A stretch of DNA of 64,000 bases, taken from Clostridia bacterium (GTDB lineage: Bacteria; Bacillota; Clostridia; Oscillospirales; Acutalibacteraceae). Position numbers and translations under genes: made by a program. The stretch covers positions 1 through 64,000 of the forward strand of contig JAFVEY010000080.1 of NCBI GenBank assembly GCA_017475765.1, written 5' to 3'. The notes below the pieces were generated by a model that searched no databases, was not told the origin of the DNA, and saw nothing but the letters and a program-made list of their open reading frames with translations. Numbering within the stretch: the first letter of the stretch is position 1; the number at the start of each line of letters is the position of its first letter. Shown piece after piece: positions 32,315-41,679 of the stretch.

Positions 32315-33688
32315 TTAATTCTTTATTAATTCTTTGACTCTCTGTGCCTGTGCCTTGACATTTTCGCTTGCAGGACCGCCGAGCACCTTTCTGCCGTTGA
32401 CACAGTTTTCAAGCGAAATGGCTTCATACACACCCTCATCAAAGATATCACATATTTTTTTGTATTCCTCGATTGGCAGTTCTTCCAGCGTTGTGCCTTT
32501 TTCTATACAAAGTGCAACAAGCGTACCCGTTGCCTTATAAGCGTCACGGAACGGAAGTCCCTTTTTAACAAGATAATCGGCACAGTCCGTTGCATTAATA
32601 AAACCGTTAGCTGCTGCCTTTCTCATGTTTTCGGGAATCACCTTCATCGTATCAATCATCGGCGTAAAGGCTGTCAGACACATTTTGACCGTATCGACTG
32701 CGTCAAAGATCGCTTCCTTGTCCTCCTGCATATCCTTATTATAGGCAAGTGCGATACCTTTCATAACGGTAAGAAGCGTCATCAGGTCGCCGAACACTCT
32801 GCCGGATTTGCCACGGACAAGCTCCGCAATATCGGGATTCTTTTTCTGCGGCATAATGCTGGAGCCTGTCGAAAAGGCATCGTCAAGCTCCACAAACTTA
32901 AACTCCCAGCTGCACCACATGATGATCTCTTCTGAAAATCTTGAAAGATGTACCATGATGATCGAAAGCGCCGAAGCAAGCTCCATGCAAAAATCTCTGT
33001 CTGAAACACCGTCAAGGCTGTTCTGACAAATATTTTCAAAACCTAAAAGCCGTGCTGTTATGGTTCTGTCGATGGGATAGGTCGTTGTTGCAAGAGCGCC
33101 GCTGCCGAGAGGAAGGCTGTCGGTATGACGATAGGCACATTCCAATCTGTCAACATCACGCAGAAGCATTTCCGCATAAGCCATCAGATGATGACCGAAT
33201 GTGATCGGCTGCGCTCTCTGGAGATGTGTGTATCCCGGCATTACTGTGGCAGAATATTCCTCTGCCTTATTGCACAGCACTTCAATAAGCTCTTTGACCA
33301 TATTTCTGACATTGATAATTTCCTTCTTAAGATAAAGTCTGATATCAAGTGCCACCTGATCATTTCTGCTTCGGGCGGTATGGAGTCTTTTGCCTGTCTG
33401 TCCGAGTCTTTCGGTAAGCTCGCCTTCGATAAATGTATGTATATCCTCGGCATTGGGATCAATCTCCAGCTTGCCGCTGTCGATATCCGCAAGTATACCT
33501 TCAAGACCCTTGATAATCTCTTCGGATTCACTCTTTTCAATAATACCGCACTCACCGATCATCGCTGCATGGGCAATGCTGCCCTCGATATCCTCACGGT
33601 ACATACGGCTGTCAAAGCTGATCGAGGAATTGAAGTCATTTGTTTTTTTGTCTATTTCCTTTGAAAAACGACCTGCCCAAAGTTTCAT
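32315..33688 (-). CDS. argH: Argininosuccinate lyase
   Basis: About 457 aa from ATG 33688 (MKLWAGRFSKEID), chosen because GGAG lies nine bases upstream and family members start with this motif. Fumarase-superfamily signature GSSIMPQKKNPD, plus TARSRNDQVALD and MPGYTHLQRAQP. Cleaves argininosuccinate to arginine and fumarate. It follows argG after a 160-base gap that contains a hairpin (33790-33820) but no clear promoter. Confidence 0.97.
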   Translation of the reverse strand: MKLWAGRFSKEIDKKTNDFNSSISFDSRMYREDIEGSIAHAAMIGECGIIEKSESEEIIKGLEGILADIDSGKLEIDPNAEDIHTFIEGELTERLGQTGKRLHTARSRNDQVALDIRLYLKKEIINVRNMVKELIEVLCNKAEEYSATVMPGYTHLQRAQPITFGHHLMAYAEMLLRDVDRLECAYRHTDSLPLGSGALATTTYPIDRTITARLLGFENICQNSLDGVSDRDFCMELASALSIIMVHLSRFSEEIIMWCSWEFKFVELDDAFSTGSSIMPQKKNPDIAELVRGKSGRVFGDLMTLLTVMKGIALAYNKDMQEDKEAIFDAVDTVKMCLTAFTPMIDTMKVIPENMRKAAANGFINATDCADYLVKKGLPFRDAYKATGTLVALCIEKGTTLEELPIEEYKKICDIFDEGVYEAISLENCVNGRKVLGGPASENVKAQAQRVKELIKN

Positions 33689-33789
33689 TGTGCAACACTC
33701 CATTACAATTTTTAGCGCCGCTTCCGTATATACAAAAGCCTTTCGCACATACGGAAACGGTCTTTATTAACTGTCTTTAAAGAATATTC

Positions 33790-33820
33790 GGGCGGACAAT
33801 GAAAAGTACACTGTTCGCCC
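33790..33820 (-). other. Hairpin between argG and argH
   Basis: GGGCGGACAATG (33790-33801) and CACTGTTCGCCC (33809-33820) pair with two mismatches. No U-run follows on the minus strand; it may be an attenuator or a partial terminator that tunes argG against the rest of the cluster. Confidence 0.5.
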
Positions 33821-33850
33821 TGACTATTCATTTATAGAACGATAGAATGA

Positions 33851-35071
33851 TTATTCCTTGATAAGATTCTTTTTAGCCTGAACCTTGATCGGAAGTCCGA
33901 AGAGGTTGATGAAGCCTGCACTGTCCTTCTGATCATAAACCTCGTCCTCATCAAAGGTTGCGATATCTGAATCATAGAGTGAATACGGAGAGGTAACGCC
34001 TGCGTCGATGATATTGCCCTTGTAGAGCTTCAGTTTAACATCACCTGTGACGGTTTCCTGAGTGGAATCAACGAAAGCAGAAAGCGCCTTGCGGAGAGGT
34101 GTGTACCACTGACCGAAGTAAACAAGCTCTGCAAAACGGAGACCTACCTGCTGTTTGAAATGATAGGTATCTCTGTCGAGCGTGATTTCTTCGAGCTTAT
34201 TGTGAGCGTGGTAAAGAATCGTTCCGCCGGGAGTTTCATAAACGCCTCTTGACTTCATGCCGACAAGTCTGTTTTCAACGAGGTCAACAATACCGATACC
34301 GTTTTCTCCGCCGAGCTTGTTGAGTTTCTTTACGATCTCTACTGCGCCGAGCTTCTCACCGTCAATCGCAACCGGAACACCCTTATCAAATGAAATTGTC
34401 ACATAGGTAGGCTTATCGGGAGCTTGTTCGGGCGAAACGCCAAGCTCAAGGAAGCCTTCCTTATTATAAAGCGGCTCATTGGCAGGATCTTCAAGATCAA
34501 GACCCTCGTGTGAGATATGCCATATATTTTTATCCTTTGAATAGTTGGTCTCTCTTGTGATTTTAAGAGGAATATTATGAGCTTCTGCATAATCAATTTC
34601 CTCATCACGGGATTTGAGTTCCCACTCTCTCCAGGGAGCGATGATCTTCATATCGGGAGCGAAAGCCTTGATGGCAAGCTCAAAACGAACCTGATCGTTG
34701 CCCTTGCCTGTGCAGCCGTGGCAGATAGCGTCTGCGCCCTCTGCGAGAGCGATCTCAACGATTCTCTTTGCGATGATCGGACGTGCAAAGGATGTGCCGA
34801 GAAGATATTTGCTTTCATAAACAGCGTCAGCCTTGATGGTCGGGAACACATATTCCTCGATGAATTCCTTGTTAAGATCCTCTATATAGAGCTTGGAAGC
34901 GCCTGTTGCCTTTGCCTTTTCTTCAAGACCGTCAAGCTCGGTACCCTGACCGACATCGCCCGAAACGGCGATAACCTCACAGTTATCATAGTTTTCCTTA
35001 AGCCACGGAATAATGATGGACGTATCAAGACCGCCCGAATATGCAAGAACTACTTTTTTAATGTCACCCAT
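33851..35071 (-). CDS. argG: Argininosuccinate synthase
   Basis: 406 aa. ATP-PPase motif [10 protein letters not shown] at the N terminus, [13 protein letters not shown], and [15 protein letters not shown]. Joins citrulline and aspartate. CGGAGG precedes the ATG. It is the promoter-proximal gene of the arg cluster, with a palindromic ARG box upstream. Confidence 0.98.
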   Translation of the reverse strand: MGDIKKVVLAYSGGLDTSIIIPWLKENYDNCEVIAVSGDVGQGTELDGLEEKAKATGASKLYIEDLNKEFIEEYVFPTIKADAVYESKYLLGTSFARPIIAKRIVEIALAEGADAICHGCTGKGNDQVRFELAIKAFAPDMKIIAPWREWELKSRDEEIDYAEAHNIPLKITRETNYSKDKNIWHISHEGLDLEDPANEPLYNKEGFLELGVSPEQAPDKPTYVTISFDKGVPVAIDGEKLGAVEIVKKLNKLGGENGIGIVDLVENRLVGMKSRGVYETPGGTILYHAHNKLEEITLDRDTYHFKQQVGLRFAELVYFGQWYTPLRKALSAFVDSTQETVTGDVKLKLYKGNIIDAGVTSPYSLYDSDIATFDEDEVYDQKDSAGFINLFGLPIKVQAKKNLIKE

Positions 35072-35105
35072 GACAAAAACCTCCGTTAAAAAATGTTACG
35101 ATATC

Positions 35106-35133
35106 ATTATACACTTTTTTTGCATAAAATCAA
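35106..35133 (-). promoter_or_regulatory. Promoter of argG
   Basis: Minus strand TTGATT (35133-35128), 16 bases, TATAAT (35111-35106), about 35 bases before the start codon. Confidence 0.7.
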
Positions 35134-35141
35134 GAGAAAAA

Positions 35142-35155
35142 TGAATATTTATTCA
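35142..35155. promoter_or_regulatory. ARG box (ArgR/AhrC operator)
   Basis: TGAATATTTATTCA is a perfect 14-base palindrome that matches the ARG-box pattern TGAAT-N4-ATTCA. It lies eight bases upstream of the argG -35 box. The remaining 35157-35377 stretch up to the next gene's promoter is AT-rich and shows nothing else. Confidence 0.7.
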
Positions 35156-35377
35156 GATATTGCAATCTTTGTATAAATTAACCAATCATCGAATAATTTT
35201 TATTTATTTTTTGCTATTAATTACCCGAAATTTTATGGTTCAATTTTCTTTTTACAAAAATTAGGAGAAATTAGCTGATTTTTTTTTCAATATCCGCAGC
35301 AGAACGGTTTCTGCATATATACATTAATTTATGTATATATACATCTGTCAGACAATACAAATAAGGATAAAATACTG

Positions 35378-35407
35378 TTTACGAAACACACCTGATTATG
35401 CTATACT
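35378..35407 (+). promoter_or_regulatory. Possible promoter of the flavin-reductase-like gene
   Basis: TTTACG (35378-35383), 18 bases, TATACT (35402-35407), 32 bases before the start codon. Weak -35 box. Confidence 0.45.
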
Positions 35408-35438
35408 GTTATTATCATCTTTTTTGGAGGTATTTTAT

Positions 35439-35945
35439 ATGAGTTTTAAAGAAATCAATGTCAGAGAGCTTGACGGTAACTTCTTTACCAAAATCGGCAA
35501 GGAATGGATGCTTATTACAGCAGGAGATGAGGAAAAATTCAATACTATGACTGCAAGTTGGGGCGGTATCGGCATACTTTGGGGGACGAATGTAACTTTC
35601 ACCTTTATCCGTCAGAGCCGCTACACCTATGAATTTGTTGATAACAATCCGTACTATACACTTTCCTTCTTCGGAGGAAATCTGATGAAGGAGCTGACCT
35701 ACTGCGGAAAAAATTCTGGCAGAGATGTCGATAAGATCAAGGAAACCGGACTGACTCCCGTATTCGATGCCGAAGCACCGTATTTTGAACAGGCAGAACT
35801 GGTATTGGTATGCAGAAAACTGCACAAGCAGACCATATCGCCCGAAGGCTTTATCGACAAAAAACCGCTGGAAACATTTTATTCCGACAAGGACTGGCAT
35901 GAAGCCTTTGTGGGTGAAATCGTCAAGGTGCTGAAAAAGGACTGA
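35439..35945 (+). CDS. Flavin-reductase-like FMN-binding protein
   Basis: 168 aa from ATG 35439 with GGAGG eight bases upstream. It has the split-barrel pattern of flavoredoxin/flavin reductases: FNTMTASWGGIGILWG, FIRQSRYTYEFV and YYTLSFFG, followed by CGKNSGRDVDKIKETGL. Probably binds FMN; the substrate is unknown. It ends one base before the SDR gene, so the two are one operon. Confidence 0.85.
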   Translation: MSFKEINVRELDGNFFTKIGKEWMLITAGDEEKFNTMTASWGGIGILWGTNVTFTFIRQSRYTYEFVDNNPYYTLSFFGGNLMKELTYCGKNSGRDVDKIKETGLTPVFDAEAPYFEQAELVLVCRKLHKQTISPEGFIDKKPLETFYSDKDWHEAFVGEIVKVLKKD

Positions 35946-35946
35946 T

Positions 35947-36681
35947 ATGCGTAATGTATTGATAACAGGAGCTTCAAGAGGAATCGGTGCAGAAACAGCC
36001 CGCCAGTTTGCGAAAAACGGCGACAGGGTATTTATCAATTATCACCATTCCCATGAGGCAGCCGTCCGGCTTGCGGAAGAGCTGACCGACAGAGGACTGA
36101 CAGCCGCCATTATCAAAGCGGATGTTTCAAAATCATCCGATGTCGGAAAAATGTTTGCTGAAATAGAGGAACAAACAGGCGGCATTGATGTGCTTGTCAA
36201 TAATGCCGGTATCGCTCAGACAAAGCTGTTCACCGATATCACGGATGAGGACTGGGACAGGATGGTTGCCACAAATCTCAGCAGCACATTCTACTGCTGC
36301 CGGGCAGCCCTCCCCTATATGATCAGACAGCAGTTCGGCAGGATCATCAATATCTCCTCCATGTGGGGACAGATCGGCGGCTCGTGCGAGGTGCATTATT
36401 CTGCCGCCAAAGCCGGAATCATCGGTCTGACAAAAGCGCTTGCCATGGAGGAAGGTCTCAGCGGAATCACCGTCAACTGCATTGCCCCCGGAGTAATCAG
36501 AACCGATATGACCTCCCATCTTTCAGATGAGGACTTCAAAGCCCTCGCCAGCGAAACGCCGACAGGCAGTATCGGCACTCCGGAGGATGTCGCAAGAGCT
36601 GCCGTTTTTTTGGCGGATGATTCCTCCTCCTTTATCACAGGACAGGTTCTTGGTGTAAACGGCGGATTTGTTGTATCATAA
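35947..36681 (+). CDS. ymfI: SDR reductase, probably EF-P 5-aminopentanone reductase
   Basis: 244 aa, classical short-chain dehydrogenase. NADP site TGASRGIGAETARQF, NNAG motif VNNAGIAQ, and catalytic Ser-Tyr-Lys in INISSMWGQIGGSCEVHYSAAK. The AQTKLFTDITDEDWDRM and SSMWGQIG-SCEVHYSAAKAGIIGLTKAL segments are those of the YmfI branch, which reduces the 5-aminopentanone modification of elongation factor P, rather than of FabG proper. efp itself is not in the window, so the specific role is inferred from similarity alone. Confidence 0.7.
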   Translation: MRNVLITGASRGIGAETARQFAKNGDRVFINYHHSHEAAVRLAEELTDRGLTAAIIKADVSKSSDVGKMFAEIEEQTGGIDVLVNNAGIAQTKLFTDITDEDWDRMVATNLSSTFYCCRAALPYMIRQQFGRIINISSMWGQIGGSCEVHYSAAKAGIIGLTKALAMEEGLSGITVNCIAPGVIRTDMTSHLSDEDFKALASETPTGSIGTPEDVARAAVFLADDSSSFITGQVLGVNGGFVVS

Positions 36682-36686
36682 AAAGT

Positions 36687-36729
36687 AAAAGTCTGTGGCT
36701 TGGGTATAACCGAAGTCACAGACTTTTTT
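36687..36729. terminator. Bidirectional terminator
   Basis: AGTCTGTG (36690-36697) pairs with CACAGACT (36717-36724), flanked by AAAA and TTTTTTG; with T-runs on both strands it serves the SDR gene and the converging zinc-ribbon gene. Confidence 0.85.
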
Positions 36730-36748
36730 GTATGAATATCAGATCAGA

Positions 36749-37732
36749 TTAAAATCCGAGATTGACCTTGCCCTCTTTTCTCAGGAAAGAAAGTACTGCC
36801 GAACCTGCTGCTGCAAGAACGAAAATGATAAGAATCCAGCCGAGAACGTTGAAATAGCAGGAAACATCTGCATAAGAATAGCCTGCCGATGCAACAGCAG
36901 CTGCTGCGCCATATCTCAAAACAGCTATTGTAACAATGCCTACTCCCAGAACCATGAGTGCCGGAGCAACCAAAACATAATACTTACCTATCTTAGCATT
37001 GTTCTTGATGAAATCATCAACAAAAGGAACAAATCTTGCAATGGAAACAAGAAGAGCCAAAACTAGCAGAAATCCGGCAAAACCCGAAATCTGGAATATA
37101 CTTGCGGATTCGCTCTCTGTGATACCGAAAAATGATACTGAAACGGTAATGGACGGAAGAAGCGCAAATATGAACACAAGTGCGCTTAAAAGTATTGCAC
37201 CGTAATCAAGAAGTGTAACCTTGATATCTGTACCGGGAGCAAAAATACCAGTAAAATTATCCGCAAACTTTTTGAAAAATCCCGGAATATCAAATGACGG
37301 TTTAAGGCTCATTCCGCAGCTCAGGCAGGCTGCTGCTTCCGGATTCGATACAGGTGCTGCACAATGCGGACAAAATGCCTTTCCTTCTCCGACCTTAACA
37401 CCGCAGGCGGTACAGATCACCTGATTGTTCATTACCTGTTTTCCGCAGTTTCTGCAGTATTTTTTAGGCGGCAGATACTGAGAACTATCAGCCTGTGCCT
37501 GACTTTGGAACTGCTGTGCTGTTGTCTGCTGAGAATACGGTGTCGAAGCCTGTGCCGAAGAAACCGGCTGATCATTCAGCTGGTTGCCGCATTCCTGACA
37601 GAAAGCCGTTCCCACTTGTCTGATTGCACCGCATTTATCACAGAACGATGCACCCTCACCTTTTTTAGTTCCGCAATTCTGACAAACATTGAATGTATCT
37701 TCCATGAATGAACCGCATGATTTACAATACAT
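36749..37732 (-). CDS. Zinc-ribbon membrane protein
   Basis: 327 aa. Five CxxC-type knuckles in the first half (CKSC, CQNC, CDKC, CQEC, then CRNC, CTAC, CPHC, CLSC) form at least three zinc ribbons, split by a Gln/Ser-rich linker (about 50-90). The second half has four membrane helices (about 180-325). Such proteins are common in Clostridia as uncharacterised membrane sensors or scaffolds. GGGAGG precedes the ATG. Single gene. Confidence 0.85.
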   Translation of the reverse strand: MYCKSCGSFMEDTFNVCQNCGTKKGEGASFCDKCGAIRQVGTAFCQECGNQLNDQPVSSAQASTPYSQQTTAQQFQSQAQADSSQYLPPKKYCRNCGKQVMNNQVICTACGVKVGEGKAFCPHCAAPVSNPEAAACLSCGMSLKPSFDIPGFFKKFADNFTGIFAPGTDIKVTLLDYGAILLSALVFIFALLPSITVSVSFFGITESESASIFQISGFAGFLLVLALLVSIARFVPFVDDFIKNNAKIGKYYVLVAPALMVLGVGIVTIAVLRYGAAAAVASAGYSYADVSCYFNVLGWILIIFVLAAAGSAVLSFLRKEGKVNLGF

Positions 37733-37900
37733 ATTTTATACCTCCCATAAATACTGCAAACAGAGTAATGTCTGACCGACCTTTATTATATGTCAAAACA
37801 ATCCCATAGTCAAGATAATATGATGATATCCGATACAAAATCGTGATTTTATAAAAAATAATACCTGAAAAATATTGTTTTTATGAATAAATCGGAAAAT

Positions 37901-38707
37901 TTATCTGCCCAGTTCCTCTGCCCTTGCGGTGCAGGCAGCCATAGCATCAATGATCGCCTGCGGAACGTCTCTCTCTTTCAGGACATTCATCGCCTCGATG
38001 GTTGAGCCGCGCTTTGAGCAAACGTTTGTAATAAGCTGTTCGGGTGTATCACCGCTGGAACGGAGCATTTCGGCACTTCCCTCAAAGGTCTTGCATACCA
38101 GTCTTAGAGCTGTCTGTGCGTCTATGCCGACAGATACCGCATAATCAACCATTGCCTTTGCAAAAAGATATACATAAGCCGGGCTGCTTCCGTTGACGGC
38201 AATAATCGCATTCATCTGCTCTTCCGGGAGGATAACGGCATCGCCCGAAAGCGCAAACATCCTATATACCTCGTCAAAATCCTCGTCGGAAATATTATCC
38301 GAACGGCACAAAGCTGTTGCGCCCTTTCCGAGAAGAAGCGGTGTATTGGGCATAACTCTTACCATCGGACAATTTCTGCCCAGACCTCTGCGGACATAGT
38401 CAATCGAAATTCCTGCCGCAATGGTTACAAATACCTTTGATTCATCGGCAGTATGGCTTATCTCGGAAAGAACCTCATCATAATTCTGAGGCTTAACGGC
38501 AAGAACGATAATATCCGAAGCTGCTGTAAGCTTCGCTCCCGTTTCAGCAGAACCTACTCCCTTTTCAGCCATTGCAGCCAGTTTACTTTTATCGGGGTCA
38601 AACACCTTGATACTGTCGGCAGATTTTGCTTTGTTGCCGAGAATACCGTTAATGATGGCGGTTGCCATATTGCCTGCTCCGATAAATCCGATTTTCTTTT
38701 CACTCAT
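37901..38707 (-). CDS. proC: Pyrroline-5-carboxylate reductase
   Basis: About 268 aa from ATG 38707 with GAGG eight bases upstream. Rossmann start IGFIGAGNMATAIINGIL, AVKPQNYDEVL, RVMPNTPLLLGKGATAL, and the C-terminal GSAEMLRSSGDTPEQLITNVCSKRGSTIEAM signature. Last step of proline synthesis, NAD(P)H dependent. proA and proB are not adjacent. Confidence 0.95.
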   Translation of the reverse strand: MSEKKIGFIGAGNMATAIINGILGNKAKSADSIKVFDPDKSKLAAMAEKGVGSAETGAKLTAASDIIVLAVKPQNYDEVLSEISHTADESKVFVTIAAGISIDYVRRGLGRNCPMVRVMPNTPLLLGKGATALCRSDNISDEDFDEVYRMFALSGDAVILPEEQMNAIIAVNGSSPAYVYLFAKAMVDYAVSVGIDAQTALRLVCKTFEGSAEMLRSSGDTPEQLITNVCSKRGSTIEAMNVLKERDVPQAIIDAMAACTARAEELGR

Positions 38708-38740
38708 GATGAACACCTCTTAAAAAATTTGATTTACACA

Positions 38741-38768
38741 TTAAAAGAGCGGCAAATAATGCCGCTCT
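38741..38768 (-). terminator. Terminator of the lysozyme gene
   Basis: AGAGCGGCA (38746-38754) pairs with TGCCGCTCT (38760-38768); on the minus strand TTTTAA follows. Confidence 0.85.
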
Positions 38769-38774
38769 GAATGA

Positions 38775-41402
38775 TTACGGGAATGAAATGCAGTATGGAT
38801 TGGGGAAATTGTACTTATTTGATCTTCCGTCAGCTTTATAATCGCCGTAGAGGAACATTTCAAGCTCGTCTGCACGTCTGTAAAGCAGACCATAATAGCA
38901 AACTCCGCCGGAATGATGATAAGCAAGCATTTCATTGATCAGCGCATTTTTATTGACATAGTTCAGATCTCTCGCAGTAGTTCCCGATGTGCTGAGTCTG
39001 AGGTATGTACCGCTGCAGTAGCCGACTGTTCCGTTTGAGGTCTTTACCTTATACCAGACACTATTGTACTTCTGTGTGCTGACAAGTGTAACCTTCTCAT
39101 TATAATCAAGCACCTTGATAACATCCGATGAAGTCGTATAGCTCTTGCGAAGATTAAGACCGGAGGTTGCTGTTACTGTTCCTGTTACTGTGGAGCCGTC
39201 AGAGATGGTTCCGTAGGAATCAAGGAGTATATTTTTAAGATCAGAGGAGCTTGTCCAGCCTGTACCGAGATTGTACGAGAAGCTGACAAGTGCATCAAAC
39301 TGCTGCTGATTGAATCTTATATTGTTATTGATCAGAAAATCATTTACTTTCTGAGTATAAACACCGGTATTGACAGTATTGACAAGAAGTGCATAACCCT
39401 CTGATGCCGTCAGATTGTTATAGAAGGTATCGCCCTCCCAGATAACAAGACCATGACCAATAGTGGGGAGATTGTTGGCGATGGTATCATAATATACCTG
39501 TGATACAAAGCCTTCCTTTTCACCAATAAACTTAATGACCTCATCACTTGCACGGAGTCTGTCAAGCGATGTTGTGGTTGAATTGGTCTTTGAGGTCACA
39601 TAAATATCTGCTTTGGCATCGCTGCAGGTTTCCCATGCCTTTCCGTTATAGGACTGAGCCTCATATTCAAAGGTACCTGCCTTTGTCACCTTATAGGTGC
39701 CTGTCCACACATAAGTATTGCCTTCGGATTTCTTTTCTGTCGCATTTACATATACATATGTTCCGCCGACATTGATTCTGAATCTTACATTTGTTCTGTT
39801 TTTATCGGTAATCGCTATCAGCTTTACATTGGAATTGAGTACTGCGGAGTTCGGAGAAGAATAGGTGAATTTGATCGGAGCAGCAGCGCTGACTGTCACG
39901 ATGCAGACAGCACGGTTTCCGTAACGATCCGTATAGGATATAGCTGCCTTGCCGGCTTTCTTTGTAAGGATAAAACCGTTGCTTACCGTTGCTATACTCG
40001 TATCGCTTGAGCTCCAGCCTGCACTATATGTTGAATAACCTTTTATGTATATGGATTTTCCTGCGGTTGTAGCAGCCGAATATCTCGAAAGGCTTACGCC
40101 GGAAGAGGATACTGCTTTCACCGTAACCGTACACTTTGCTGTTATCTTGCCTGTTGAATCAGAGGCGGTAATCGTAGCTGTACCTGCCTTGAGTCCGCTT
40201 ACCACACCGTTATTTACCGATGCAACATTCGTATTGGAGGATGTCCATGTTACAGCGGAATTATCGCTCAGCTTTGCTGTAAGTGTAATACCTGATCCCA
40301 CATCTACCGAAGCCGAACTTTTCGACAGAGTAATTGACGTTTTATTAACCACTGTCACATTGATTTCTGCTGAAATCGTTCCCGTTGTATCCGAGACTGT
40401 GATTTTTGCTGTTCCTGCGCTGACACCTGTGACAACACCCTTATCGTTTACCGTTGCAACGGATTTATTGGAGGTGCCGTATTTTACTGCTCCGCCGGCA
40501 GGTTCGGTTGTCGGCTTTATGGTATAGGATTCGGAAACCTTGATTTGCTTTGATGTTTCCGGCAGCTTAATGGAATTGACGCTTGTTTTTATCACCTTGA
40601 CTGTGCAGCTTACCGTTTTATTGCTTTTTGTATCCGTTGCCTTGATGGTAGCTGTACCTTCCTTCAGTCCCGTGACAACACCCTTTGAAGTTACAGAAGC
40701 AACGGTTTTATCCGATGTTGTCCAGGTAAATGTACCGCCGGAATTAGTTGTTGCAGTCAGCGTAAAATTACTGCCGACTGAAAGTGATTTTGATGTTTCG
40801 GAAATAGTCACCTTTACAGCCGCTGCGCTTGTCGTAGTCTGGCTGGAGGAACCCTGAACAGTCTGTGCGACATAAGAAACATAATCCGTACAGATATATC
40901 CCTTTGTGCCGTCTGTCAGCTTGACATAAGCCCATGAATTGCCGCTGAAGCTAAGGATATCGACCTTTGTGTTGGGAGCGAGGGTTTTAATGATACTATA
41001 ACTTGTGCCGGCTCCCTTTCTCATATTCAGATAAGTCGTTGTTGCTGCGTCTGTGGTGATATCCAGATAATCAGCGGAGCAGTAGCCTGTCGTTCCATCG
41101 GCAAGCTTGACTTTCAGCCAGTTTTTATTGGACTTATCCACCACCGTAACCGTTGCATTCTTATCTATGACCTTGATAACGCTGTAATTCGTACCGGCGC
41201 CTGACCGCAGATTGAGATATGCTGTTGTTGAAGCATAAATAGCAGTCTGAGCTGCACCTGCCGAAAATGAGATCAGCGGCACCGAAACAGCTATAACTGC
41301 TGCTGAGCAGGCTATGGCAACCGCTTTTTTGACTTTGCGGGGTGTCTGCTTAAGGATACCCACAAGCGTCTTATTACTTTCTGTTAAATGCTTTGCAGAC
41401 AA
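38775..41402 (-). CDS. Secreted GH24 lysozyme with SH3 and Ig-like repeats
   Basis: 875 aa from TTG 41402 (AAAGG 13 bases upstream). Signal peptide about 22-52, two SH3b domains (about 57-118 and 119-180), four Big_2 Ig-like repeats (about 195-515), another beta-sandwich (about 520-605), then a GH24 lysozyme domain from about 615. GEKEGF, YYDT and PTIGHG hold the expected Glu-Asp-Thr catalytic set. A third SH3b (about 755-815) interrupts the lysozyme domain before its last helices (GLLYRRADELEMF). A secreted wall hydrolase is inferred. It has its own promoter, a cre-like site and a terminator. Confidence 0.88.
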   Translation of the reverse strand: MSAKHLTESNKTLVGILKQTPRKVKKAVAIACSAAVIAVSVPLISFSAGAAQTAIYASTTAYLNLRSGAGTNYSVIKVIDKNATVTVVDKSNKNWLKVKLADGTTGYCSADYLDITTDAATTTYLNMRKGAGTSYSIIKTLAPNTKVDILSFSGNSWAYVKLTDGTKGYICTDYVSYVAQTVQGSSSQTTTSAAAVKVTISETSKSLSVGSNFTLTATTNSGGTFTWTTSDKTVASVTSKGVVTGLKEGTATIKATDTKSNKTVSCTVKVIKTSVNSIKLPETSKQIKVSESYTIKPTTEPAGGAVKYGTSNKSVATVNDKGVVTGVSAGTAKITVSDTTGTISAEINVTVVNKTSITLSKSSASVDVGSGITLTAKLSDNSAVTWTSSNTNVASVNNGVVSGLKAGTATITASDSTGKITAKCTVTVKAVSSSGVSLSRYSAATTAGKSIYIKGYSTYSAGWSSSDTSIATVSNGFILTKKAGKAAISYTDRYGNRAVCIVTVSAAAPIKFTYSSPNSAVLNSNVKLIAITDKNRTNVRFRINVGGTYVYVNATEKKSEGNTYVWTGTYKVTKAGTFEYEAQSYNGKAWETCSDAKADIYVTSKTNSTTTSLDRLRASDEVIKFIGEKEGFVSQVYYDTIANNLPTIGHGLVIWEGDTFYNNLTASEGYALLVNTVNTGVYTQKVNDFLINNNIRFNQQQFDALVSFSYNLGTGWTSSSDLKNILLDSYGTISDGSTVTGTVTATSGLNLRKSYTTSSDVIKVLDYNEKVTLVSTQKYNSVWYKVKTSNGTVGYCSGTYLRLSTSGTTARDLNYVNKNALINEMLAYHHSGGVCYYGLLYRRADELEMFLYGDYKADGRSNKYNFPNPYCISFP

Positions 41403-41433
41403 TTATTACACAACCTTTCCAATTATTACAAAT

Positions 41434-41449
41434 ATGTAACCGTTTACAA
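41434..41449. promoter_or_regulatory. cre-like site (CcpA) in the lysozyme leader
   Basis: TGTAACCGTTTACA (41435-41448) with A/T flanks fits the catabolite-responsive element pattern WTGNAANCGNWWNCAW exactly on the minus strand. It lies downstream of the promoter at 41477-41505, where bound CcpA would block elongation. Three AATTATTACA direct repeats (41401, 41421, 41467) surround it. Confidence 0.6.
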
Positions 41450-41476
41450 AATTTATCCAGAATACTAATTATTACA

Positions 41477-41505
41477 ATTATAACCGAATTTTATTTTTTT
41501 TTCAA
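41477..41505 (-). promoter_or_regulatory. Promoter of the lysozyme gene
   Basis: Minus strand TTGAAA (41505-41500), 17 bases, TATAAT (41482-41477). The leader to the TTG start is about 70 bases. The rest of the gap up to 41679 is AT-rich with nothing recognisable. Confidence 0.65.
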
Positions 41506-41679
41506 GTGTCAAAATTGTATAAATTAATCATTGATATTTATTTATCTTGTATCTTCCAACGAAGATTCAAGCAATTTTTCCAAATATATTGTGCATAATA
41601 TACATTTTCATGTTACAGAGAAGTTAATACTTATATTTTATAAAAATTAATAAAATATAGTTATAATAACAATCTATTT

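Noticed and set aside
35072..35438. T-box leader for the arginine genes
   Set aside because: No T-box sequence or specifier loop and only a short leader from the consensus promoter; an ARG box explains control better.
41401..41476. Three ten-base repeats considered as a CRISPR array
   Set aside because: Units are too short, spacing is irregular (20 and 46) and no cas gene is near.
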